From Prunus persica (lineage: Eukaryota > Streptophyta > Magnoliopsida > Rosales > Rosaceae): a stretch of DNA of 64,000 nucleotides. The stretch lies in contig NC_034015.1 in assembly GCF_000346465.2 (NCBI RefSeq), positions 15,545,507-15,609,506 on the forward strand, written 5' to 3'. This document shows, one piece after another, positions 24,460 to 33,228 of this stretch. Position 1 is the first letter of the stretch; every line of letters starts with the position of its first letter. A program made the position numbers and the translations under genes. The notes under the pieces are model-generated. The model did no database searches. It saw nothing but the letters and a program-made list of their open reading frames with translations, and was not told the DNA's origin.

Positions 24460-26556
24460 TTGCTTTCCACCACGGCCACCATGAAATCCTTGACTCTCAA
24501 AATTCCCAGATCCTTTTCTCTCATTTGCTTTAACAGAACCCATTCATCATCTTCCCAAACCCAACTAAACAAACCTCTAATTGAGAAAACTTTCTTCAAG
24601 TCCAACACCAAAGACGGCCTCATAAGCCGCTTGTGCAAGGACGGAAAATTCAAAGAAGCCATAGACATTCTTTGCGAGCAAAAGCACTTGGCAGAAGCGA
24701 TTCAGTTGCTCAACCGAATAGATAGGCCCTCTGCTTCTATATACTCGACCCTGTTGCAGCTTTGTCTTCAACAACGAGCTCTTGTGCAGGGAAAATTGGT
24801 CCATGCTCACACAAAAGTGTCTGGGTTCGTGCCCGGGCTGTTCATTTGTAATCGTTTAATTGACTTGTATGCAAAATGTGGGAGTCTTGTGGATGCCCAG
24901 AAGGTTTTTGATGAAATGTCTGAGAGAGATTTGTGTTCTTGGAATACTATGATTTCTGGGTATGCCAAAGTAGGGCTGCTTGGTGAAGCTAGGAAACTGT
25001 TTGATGAAATGCCTGAGAAAGATAATTTTTCTTGGACCGCAATGATATCAGGGTATGTTCGCCATGAAAGGCCTAAAGAGGCTTTGCAGTTGTATAGGAT
25101 GATGCAAAGGCACGATAATTCAAAGTCTAATAAGTTCACCGTGTCTAGTGCTCTAGCTGCTTCAGCAGCCATCCAGAGTTTAAGATTGGGGAAGGAGATT
25201 CATGGTTTTATAATGCGAACTGGGTTGGACTCGGATGAGGTGGTTTGGAGTGCCTTGTCAGATATGTATGGAAAATGTGGGAGTATAGAGGAAGCTAAGC
25301 GCATTTTTGATAAGATGGTGAATCGAGATGTTGTTTCGTGGACAGCCATGATTGATAGATATTTTGAGGATGGGAAGAGGGAAGAGGGATTTGCTTTGTT
25401 CTCAGAGTTGATGAAGTCGGGCATTAGGCCGAATGAGTTCACCTTTGCAGGGGTTTTGAATGCCTGCGCTCATCATGCCGCTGAGAACCTGGGCAAGCAG
25501 GTTCATGGGTACATGACACGGATAGGATTTGACCCCTTGTCGTTTGCATCAAGTGCCCTTGTTCATATGTATTCGAAGTGTGGAAACACAGTGAATGCAA
25601 ATATGGTGTTTAAAGGGATGCCCCATCCAGATGTGGTTTCATGGACTTCCCTGATCGTCGGGTATGCTCAGAATGGTCAACCTTATGAGGCTCTTCAGTT
25701 GTTTGAATTGTTACTTAAATCAGGTACTAAGCCTGATCACATTACTTTTGTAGGTGTTCTTTCCGCTTGTACTCATGCTGGCTTAGTTGAAAAAGGACTT
25801 GAATATTTCCATTCAATTAAGGCAAAACATGGTTTAGCACATACTGCGGATCACTATGCCTGTGTGGTTGATTTATTGGCTCGAGCTGGCCGATTTGAAG
25901 AGGCTGAGAATTTTATCAATGAAATGCCAATGAAGCCGGATAAGTTCTTGTGGGCTTCCTTAATTGGTGGTTGTCGAATTCATGGAAACCTCAAGCTGGC
26001 AAAGCGAGCTGCAGAAGCATTGTTTGAGATAGAACCTGAGAATCCTGCTACTTATATTACTCTAGCCAACATTTATGCTACTGGTGGCATGTGGGATGAA
26101 GTAACGAAGGTCAGAAAAACAATGGATGAAAGAGGGGTAATAAAGAAACCAGGTTTGAGTTGGATTGAGATCAAGAGAGAGGTGCATGTTTTCTTAGTAG
26201 GAGACAAGTCCCACCTGAGATATGATGAAATACATTTCTTTTTGCATGAGCTTTCAAAGAGGATGAAGGAAGAAGGGTATGTCCCTGACACAAATTTTGT
26301 GCTGCATGATGTTGAGGAGGAGCAGAAAGAGCAGAACCTCTCCTACCACAGTGAGAAGCTTGCAGTTGCGTTTGGCATCATTTCTACTCCACCAGGAACA
26401 CCAATCAAGGTTTTTAAGAATTTAAGAACATGTGTAGATTGTCATACTGCGATTAAATTTATTTCTAAGATTGCTAACAGAAAAATAATAGTGCGGGATT
26501 CAAATCGGTTCCATTGTTTTGAGTATGGGAACTGCTCATGTCGTGACTATTGGTGA
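24460..26556 (+). CDS. DYW-type pentatricopeptide repeat protein
   Basis: A single-exon ORF of 698 codons, typical of plant PLS-class PPR genes, which are usually intronless. The N-terminus is rich in Ser, Arg and hydrophobic residues, as expected for an organelle transit peptide. Tandem PPR motifs follow from about residue 85 to 540 (SWNTMISGYAKVG, SWTAMISGYVRH, SWTSLIVGYAQNG, TFVGVLSACTHAGLVE). E/E+ and DYW domains fill the C-terminus with GLSWIEI, the deaminase-type zinc ligands HSEKLA and CVDCH, and the final CSCRDYW. Family knowledge: such proteins bind organellar transcripts and direct C-to-U editing; the target site is unknown. A second Met lies 7 codons in and could be the real start. 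No relation to the neighbouring resistance genes is evident. Confidence 0.95.
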   Translation: MLSTTATMKSLTLKIPRSFSLICFNRTHSSSSQTQLNKPLIEKTFFKSNTKDGLISRLCKDGKFKEAIDILCEQKHLAEAIQLLNRIDRPSASIYSTLLQLCLQQRALVQGKLVHAHTKVSGFVPGLFICNRLIDLYAKCGSLVDAQKVFDEMSERDLCSWNTMISGYAKVGLLGEARKLFDEMPEKDNFSWTAMISGYVRHERPKEALQLYRMMQRHDNSKSNKFTVSSALAASAAIQSLRLGKEIHGFIMRTGLDSDEVVWSALSDMYGKCGSIEEAKRIFDKMVNRDVVSWTAMIDRYFEDGKREEGFALFSELMKSGIRPNEFTFAGVLNACAHHAAENLGKQVHGYMTRIGFDPLSFASSALVHMYSKCGNTVNANMVFKGMPHPDVVSWTSLIVGYAQNGQPYEALQLFELLLKSGTKPDHITFVGVLSACTHAGLVEKGLEYFHSIKAKHGLAHTADHYACVVDLLARAGRFEEAENFINEMPMKPDKFLWASLIGGCRIHGNLKLAKRAAEALFEIEPENPATYITLANIYATGGMWDEVTKVRKTMDERGVIKKPGLSWIEIKREVHVFLVGDKSHLRYDEIHFFLHELSKRMKEEGYVPDTNFVLHDVEEEQKEQNLSYHSEKLAVAFGIISTPPGTPIKVFKNLRTCVDCHTAIKFISKIANRKIIVRDSNRFHCFEYGNCSCRDYW

Positions 26557-27068
26557 TTTGAATCACCGAGTTGTCTGTAAAGCATTTGAGTCCTACCACA
26601 GAATGCGATCTGGAATTTTCCTCGTATTGTTCTGAGTCAAAAGAACTAGATCACATATGGTGGATTGATTGAGCTTAGGAGGAAGAAATTGACATCCGAG
26701 TTTATCCGTATGCTATGAGGTCTTGGAAATAGCTGGGGACTGCTTGAGGCCTCAATGGTAAATCGCCGTATTAACGTCAATTAGGCTTCATTGTTTGATC
26801 GTATGAGAAGAATGGAACCAATACCCATTCAGACTTGAGAACTGTTTGCAGCTACATCTTTCAACATCAAGCGTCCTCATATGGCCAATCAAACATCACC
26901 AATGAAATTCAAAGCATATCTTTACAGTTTATGAGACTCGGTACATTATACTACCCTTTATTTAAAGTTATTTGGGGCCTCTCACATGGTTTTTTTATTG
27001 AAACTACAATACTACCAATACTGTAATGCAAACGTACTTAGCCCTCTTGCATGGTCTAATACTTTAAG
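26557..27068. other. 3' region of the PPR gene
   Basis: Presumed 3' UTR and terminator of the PPR gene, then intergenic DNA up to the hAT element. No other gene seen. Confidence 0.45.
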
Positions 27069-27076
27069 GGAAGAAC

Positions 27077-27721
27077 CACTGGCGGACTCAGGAATTTTTT
27101 AACGGATGTGCAATTTTAAAAGGCTAAAAACTCTTTGTGAATTGAACATTTAAGGCTTTTTACCTAGATTGAACATCTAAAGCTTTTTACCTAGATTGAC
27201 CTTAGGTCCCTTCATTCATTCATATCATACATGAAAAATTGTTTTATGTAAAAATATTGACTAAGTATGAAAAATAGTTTTTCGAAATAATCATTTTCTC
27301 AAGATAATTTTTGGCGGCTTTTATTCCTTACACATTAAATAAGAAAACTTGATTTTATGGGATTTTATTATGAAGTATATATTGACTTAATGAGCCATCA
27401 TTTTTAGCCTAAATCGTATTTTTCACTAAAATCGATTTTTCATATTTTGATTTGGTGGGAATTTGATTTTCTAGTATTTTTATTTGAATCCAAAAGGGGA
27501 AGTACTTCCTTATTTACATTGTAAACTTAAGTAAATGTCTTTGTCCTTTTACTTTTATTTATATTTATTTTTATATTACTCCATTTACTTAAATGTTGAA
27601 AATACAAATAAGGTAATCTGTGCACCATCACCAACTGAGCAAATGAGCAATTTGAAGCACCCACAATAGTTTTTCCGGTCAGAGGAGGTGCAACACCTCC
27701 TTGTGCCTTAATAGGTCCGCC
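27077..27721. mobile_element. hAT-like non-autonomous element, 645 bp
   Basis: Perfect 8-bp duplication GGAAGAAC (27069-27076 and 27722-27729). The left end is CACTGGCGGAC; the right end is GTCCGCC, so the terminal inverted repeats match over GGCGGAC with the right end about four bases short. Non-coding and A/T-rich. Confidence 0.7.
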
Positions 27722-27729
27722 GGAAGAAC

Positions 27730-28569
27730 TAAATATGTATGAAAATATACAGCTTGCTTAAGGACTCTAGAGCAATTCGTATTCACGGAACGAATGAAAA
27801 ATTGTTGGAATTTAGGAGGTGTGTGATGAGTGTTTGTGATGCTCTAATACCATTGTTGGTTTATGTGATGTAATGAAGGGATTTAGGACAATAAGACAAT
27901 AGTTGAGACAAAGTGATTTTATTACATTGGAGGAGAATATTACATAGCTTAGTGTACATAGGATTAGGCTAATTGGTCTTCTTCATAGCTTATTGGCTTA
28001 TTGGCCACCACACTTGACTTAGATTAGTTTGGGCTATTTGGCCCTAGCTTGAGCTCTCGTCTTCAAGCTTCTTCCATAGGTTGGGTAGCTCACATGTAGT
28101 TCCCTCGTGGATCGGGAGTTGTAGTGGTTAACTCCCACCACCTTTAGTTGATTAGCTAGTTTAGATTGCTAGCTTACTATCTTAGATTTGGGTAGCTTGT
28201 TTGCTCCCACATATATTGGGAGTTCTATTAGTTGACTCCCCCACATGCATGACTTAGTTTGGGTCCGGTAGCTTGTAGCTCCCACATAGGTTGGGAGTTT
28301 ATTGGTTCACTCCACATTTCATTGTAGGTTGCATGACTATTTATACATGATTGTTTGTCGACTTAGCCTTGGTCCACCGACTTGGGCACTTTCTCCCAAC
28401 CACATGTTTGTAGTCATGCTCTAGAGTTTTCTTCCACTGCCATCCTTTAGCCATTCACTTGTCACTTTTTCTACCATATTCATTTTGCTTGCTGCCATGT
28501 AACTTCTTTATTGTGAGCTCTTGACTTTTCTAGAACTTTGTAGAACAAATGAGCATTAGTTTTTCAACA
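27730..28569 (-). mobile_element. Truncated LTR retrotransposon: one LTR plus primer-binding site
   Basis: On the minus strand an LTR of about 716 bp (27854-28569) begins TGTTGAAAAA and ends AACCAACA. One base later comes TGGTATTAGAGC (27841-27853 region), a near match to the initiator-Met tRNA primer site. So this is a 5' LTR followed by a stub of internal sequence. Neither the second LTR nor coding sequence is present. Three imperfect stem-loop repeats lie at about 28090-28310. Confidence 0.65.
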
Positions 28570-28662
28570 AAAACAAACAAACAAAAAAACAACACATAAG
28601 GAAAATGCTCATGACTTGACTTTACATAGAAGTTCTCAAAAGGGACATACCATGCTTTCTTA

Positions 28663-29795
28663 GAGCACTTTCACCCTTATGAATAAGGGTAAGGGCAATT
28701 ACTATTCATTTTTATTTTATTTTTTATTTTTTTATACTTAAACGATTAATTTTGATTAGATTTTCGATTGCCATGTGTCACTATTTATTATAAAATTCTC
28801 ATCTCAAATTTTAGATAAAATTTTCGGATAAAATTTTCGGATAAGATTTTCGTTTGCCACATGTCCATATTTATTATAAAATTCACATCTCACTCATCAT
28901 ACAATTGAACCTACTAACTCATCATACAATTGAAATACTCCATGTCATCATAGTCCGACACAATCGAGTACAAGGACGACTCAATCATTGGCAGGGGCAC
29001 CGGATCACGACGTGGGGGAGTATTTTCCTTTGGAGAACGTAATAGTGTCATTATTTCCAACACGGAATGCACCACGGGAACCGACTATTGACATTGTTTA
29101 CTTGAGGAGCCATGTGTAATGGTTTTCCTCTTTTTTGTTTTGCCTTGAATAATCTATTAAAAAAAATGAAATTGAAAATGCAAGAAAATATAAATAAATA
29201 AAATGACATTAAATTGAATAAAACAACAATTTTTTTTTTTTTACCTCGTCGCCAAGATTTTGACCGCTTCAAACGTTTGTCCACGACCCTCCTGTTTCAA
29301 TGGAAGAGACAATTTGTATTTTTACACAAATGAAATTTAGTAGTAGAAAATTTGGTGTGGAAAGTGAAAAATATTGGAAGGAAAAGAATTTGTATGAAGA
29401 TTTGGTGTGGAAAGTGAATAATATTAGTAGATATTTATAGAAAAAAAATTCCAGCATTTTTTGATATTTTTTACAAAATTTTTCAAATTTTTTTAGCCAA
29501 AAAATAGGCAGCCGTTGGATTGGAGGAGATTTTCGGATTGGAGCCTCCAAAAGAAGCCACGTGACTTGTAGCCGTTGGTTTCTGGCAGCGCCGACGCAGT
29601 GCTGATAAAAAAAATATATATATCTTGCGCTGACGTCAGCTGCCCGAAGGCAATAGGACATACCAAATCTCCTTGTGGGCTTGCTCGGGCTCGTGAGTCC
29701 CACACATTGCCCAAGCTGGGTCTTCCGCGCTAGAGCTTCCTTCCAGGCCTAGGGTCCCCTCATGCCTAGGCTAAACCCTTGCGGTGGAAGTGCTC
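28663..29795. mobile_element. Non-autonomous PIF/Harbinger derivative, 1133 bp
   Basis: TTA duplication (28660-28662 and 29796-29798) with terminal inverted repeats GAGCACTTTCACC and GGTGGAAGTGCTC. On the minus strand near 29310-29280 it keeps a short piece related to the N-terminus of Harbinger ORF1 (SSIETGGSW versus SSIETGGAW at 9643). It is a deletion derivative of a cousin of the 9.2 kb element. No transposase. Confidence 0.85.
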
Positions 29796-29957
29796 TTATA
29801 CTCTATCATTAATTCTTTCACTTCACCCACCCACTTGCTACACCTAACGCACTCTTTACTTGCTTTACCCACCCACATGCATACCTTCATATCTTAGGAG
29901 AAAATTAGGAAGCTAGAAACAATAAAGTTAAACAAGGGAGAGGAAGAGAAGAAGACA

Positions 29958-31007
29958 ATGATGAAGAAGCTCATTCCCAACAAACAGATCGTCCTGAATC
30001 ACTATGTAACTGGGTACCCAAAAGAGAGTGACTTTGGATTGCGATCCTCTACAACCAGTTGCACCCTTTCCCATGGTTCCACATCATCTGCTGTTCTTCT
30101 AAAGAACCTATACCTCTCCTGTGATCCTTACATGCGCCACCGCATGTCCGATCATATCTCCCATTCCTGTACTATTGTCCAGTCCTTCACCTCTGGCTCT
30201 GTCCTTGTGGGATATGGCGTGTCCAAAGTCATAGAGTCCACATATCCAAGCTTCAAAGAAGGTGACTTTGTTTGGGGCATGATTGGATGGGAAGAGTACA
30301 CTTTGATCACTACCCCTGATAGCCTAAACAAGATCAATTTTACCGACGTACCCCTCTCATACTATGCAGGCATTCTGGGCATGCCAGGAATTGCTGCTTA
30401 TGCTGGATTTCACAAAATATGCTATCCCAAAGAAGGGGATTGTGTGTATGTTTCTTCTGCATCGGGAGGAGTTGGTCAACTTGTTGGTCAATTTGCCAAA
30501 CTTATGGGTTGCTATGTTGTTGGAAGTGCCAGCACTAAAGAGAAGGTTGATCTCTTAAAGCACAAGATGGGATTTGATGAAGCATTTAACTACAAAGAGG
30601 AGCATGATTTGGGTTCGGCATTAAGAAGGTACTTCCCGCAAGGCATTGACATTTACTTTGACAATGTGGGCGGTCACATGCTTGATGAAGTTATCTTGCA
30701 CATGAAAGTTCATGGCAGGATTGCACTCTGTGGCATGATTTCTCAATACAATATTGAGAAACCAGAGGGTGTACACAATATGTTTAGCCTGATCATGAAG
30801 CGGATCGAGATGAAGGGGTTTGTTGAAAATGATTTCGGGCATGTGTATCCAGAGTTGGTCGAGTTATGTATCAAATACTTGCAGGAAGGGAAGCTGGTCT
30901 ATGTTGAAGATATTGCTCAGGGGCTGGAGAATGCCCCTTCTGCTCTTGTTGGAATTTTCTACGGCCGCAATGTTGGTAAGCAAGTCGTTTGTATTGCTAA
31001 GGAGTAA
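29958..31007 (+). CDS. NADP-dependent alkenal / double-bond reductase (zinc-independent MDR family)
   Basis: An uninterrupted ORF of 349 codons, close to the normal family length of about 345. Seen: the N-terminal NKQIVLNHYVTGYPKESDF and YLSCDPYMRHRM blocks; the MPGIAAYAGF substrate-side segment; the Rossmann motif SASGGVGQLVGQ at about 164-175; and YFDNVGGHMLDEVI and RIALCGMISQYN. No zinc ligands are expected in this branch. Known members reduce the alpha,beta double bond of reactive alkenals or phenylpropenals with NADPH in the cytosol. The exact substrate here is unknown. The 5' flank 29799-29957 is short because the Harbinger derivative ends there. Relatives usually have several introns; this copy has none, so it may be a retrocopy, though the frame is fully open. 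Confidence 0.93.
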   Translation: MMKKLIPNKQIVLNHYVTGYPKESDFGLRSSTTSCTLSHGSTSSAVLLKNLYLSCDPYMRHRMSDHISHSCTIVQSFTSGSVLVGYGVSKVIESTYPSFKEGDFVWGMIGWEEYTLITTPDSLNKINFTDVPLSYYAGILGMPGIAAYAGFHKICYPKEGDCVYVSSASGGVGQLVGQFAKLMGCYVVGSASTKEKVDLLKHKMGFDEAFNYKEEHDLGSALRRYFPQGIDIYFDNVGGHMLDEVILHMKVHGRIALCGMISQYNIEKPEGVHNMFSLIMKRIEMKGFVENDFGHVYPELVELCIKYLQEGKLVYVEDIAQGLENAPSALVGIFYGRNVGKQVVCIAKE

Positions 31008-31154
31008 GATACTTCTGGCAATATTAATAATATATATTAAGTGAACAAGGAACCTTGTCTTACTACTAGTTTACACAATCAATCCTTTGCTGGTGTGCAA
31101 ATAAAATAATAATAATAAACTAAATAGTAATTTCGTAATTATAGAATATTATGT

Positions 31155-31396
31155 TATTTTTCAATCCAATGTCTTTGAGTTTGGACAGCAGCTGCTGTTT
31201 AATCTGTCAAAGAACCACATGTAACCATATTCAGAATCAGAAGAACTAGCTTTGGTGCTGACTGGACAGTCTGCACAAGCCCTCTTCAATCCAGAAACCT
31301 TACTTAGAACTTTACTTCCCCATTGATGAAGGTTCATTTGATCCCATCTCCTACACTGGGCCTTCATCTCAGCCGAAATCCTTTTAACATCCAGTT
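31155..31396 (-). pseudogene. Fragment of the C-terminal part of an RPW8-only gene
   Basis: Aligns by eye with 31975-32235 in the neighbouring RPW8 gene: shared CCCATCTCCTACAC, CTTTGGTGCTGACTG and GACAGTCTGCACAAGCC blocks, and encoded CRRWDQ and SKVL-K-SGLKR. It lacks the N-terminal RPW8 helices. It is a truncated tandem duplicate and has no independent function that can be proposed. Confidence 0.75.
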
Positions 31397-32005
31397 AAGT
31401 TCTCGTGACATATTATGTGTCAAAATCATAGATTCAAGTTTTCATTTGATTTGCTAACGAGTAAGATACAAGAAAATGAGGTATTGGATACCTATATTCT
31501 AACCAGTAAATGTATATAAACCCGAAATACCAAATGTTGATAGACTTAAAATTCAACATAGACACATAAAATTTAGAGAGTTACAATCAAATAGTCAAAG
31601 TTAAAATATGGATGGACAACATGATTCATATTTCATAGGAAAATGATATATTATTAATAAATAAATACATATGTTACAATATAAATGAATTGATAACATT
31701 ACGTAACAGGGTGACTGTCATCCTGAAAAGTTACTCAATTAAAATAGATCTAGTACATAACGTTCCAATTGTCTTTTTTAATAGGGTTGTTCCAATAGTT
31801 AAAGTACAGCATGTGGGCTATTTTAAAAAAAAAAAAATTTAAAAGGGAATTTCGAAGGTCTCCTTGAATTTTGGTTCCCTCCAATCAATTGGAGGGATTT
31901 GATTTGCATCATTTTATTACTTTAACACCAACATCAAGCATCCAGAACACTAATTTTACACAATATTCAATCCATAGTTTTTGGGACAGAAGCTGCTATA
32001 TAGAT
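31397..32005. other. Intergenic, no feature recognised
   Basis: A/T-rich DNA between the RPW8 fragment and the RPW8 gene. The part next to 32005 is presumably the 3' UTR of the RPW8 gene. No convincing ORF or element termini were found. Confidence 0.4.
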
Positions 32006-32590
32006 TTATTCTGTGATAGCCCCACATGTAACCAAATTCATAAGGATTCGCTTTGGTGCTGACTGCACAGTCTGCACAAGCCTCTTCAATCCAGAAAACT
32101 TACCCAAAACCTTACTTCCACTTATGTTAAAAATCCATCCCCTGCCATCCCCATGCACATCCATTTTATTCTTTTGATCCCATCTCCTACACAATTCCTT
32201 CATCTCAGTCGATATCCTTATAACATCCAGTGCCACCTTAACTTGCAAATCAATAGTAATCAGCCTCCGAAGAGAGTCATCCAACTCTTGGAGCTTCTTG
32301 TAGTACATTTGGCTCTTCCATAAGTTGCAGCAACCCGCATTCGAGCACTTATTGACTAGTTCCCTGCCTTGAATCAGCTGTAGACGTATTCGGTAAATGA
32401 CATCGTCTGGGAAATCTTCTTCAGAAAGATGATCGATTTCACTGATTTTTGGAGTGATGGTTTGAATTGTGAATTCTAGTTGTGCAAGAATAGATTCATA
32501 CATGTGTGCTCTCTCCCTTGCTTGTGAAACAGCTCCTAGTAGCGCCTCTAATGCGCGTCCTATAGTAGCATCTATAAGGATTTTTTCCAC
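32006..32590 (-). CDS. RPW8-domain protein without NB-LRR
   Basis: Single-exon ORF of 194 codons. The first 130 residues look like an RPW8 domain: an N-terminal amphipathic segment (TIGRALEALLGAVSQA), a mid helix, then QGRELVNKCSN, YYKKLQELDDSLRRL. This matches the order G-ELV-KCS / Y-KKL-ELD-L seen in exon 1 of genes A-D. The C-terminal 60 residues (CRRWDQKN, SKVLGKFSGLKR) are unlike the RNLs and contain no membrane segment. Known RPW8 proteins give broad mildew resistance by acting at the membrane around haustoria; a role in immunity is inferred from the domain only. The fragment at 31155-31396 is a broken copy of its tail. Confidence 0.8.
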   Translation of the reverse strand: MEKILIDATIGRALEALLGAVSQARERAHMYESILAQLEFTIQTITPKISEIDHLSEEDFPDDVIYRIRLQLIQGRELVNKCSNAGCCNLWKSQMYYKKLQELDDSLRRLITIDLQVKVALDVIRISTEMKELCRRWDQKNKMDVHGDGRGWIFNISGSKVLGKFSGLKRLVQTVQSAPKRILMNLVTCGAITE

Positions 32591-33228
32591 AGTTGGTACC
32601 TTTTTTTCAAAAGAAGAACCAGCATTAATGAGTATGAGAAATGAGGGAGCAATGCTTGTGTCATTTATAGGAGTGTTTTTGCTAGGCTCTGTATATTACT
32701 TACACATATAACTATTGGAAAGACAAGATCAAGTGGGCATGGACTTGGTCTAATACCACACGGAAAAAAGACAAGATCAAAGCCAGGACTTCTCCTAGAA
32801 GAAATTTGACTACATGCTACGTATACAACTAAATTGCTGACAAGGTCAAGACTGCAAAAGAGAAAAGGAAAATTGTAAAATGCATGAAACTTTCCAAGCA
32901 ACGCATGCAAATTAAGTAGCTAGCTACTGAACCTTCTCCTTCACTTCCCTCAACTTGAGTGTAGTGCAAGAAATCGAATATAACGGGTAACGGGGAATTG
33001 GGAAATTACAATTTACACAGAGGAAACAGGAAGCAATAATATTTGTTTGATTTACTTTTCGTGAAACTACACGGGTACACTATATATAGAATACACAAGA
33101 TCAAGGCATGGGCTTGATCAATGAGTGATCCACAATTTACAACTAAGCTTGCACACAAGGTCAAGATACCTACTCGAGAAATTTTACATGCAATTAATTT
33201 CCAAGCAAGGCATGCAAATTATAAGCAG
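32591..33228. other. Intergenic with repeated reticulon-tail remnants
   Basis: Two diverged copies of one segment: 32717-32945 and 33090-33245 share AGATCAA-G-GGGCATGG, the block around ACAACTAA, CAAGGTCAAGA, TTCCAAGCAA-GCATGCAAATTA and a pyrimidine-rich end. The second copy runs into the last exon of the reticulon gene; the first is a decayed copy of that 3' end. The upstream promoter of the RPW8 gene must also lie here. Confidence 0.55.
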
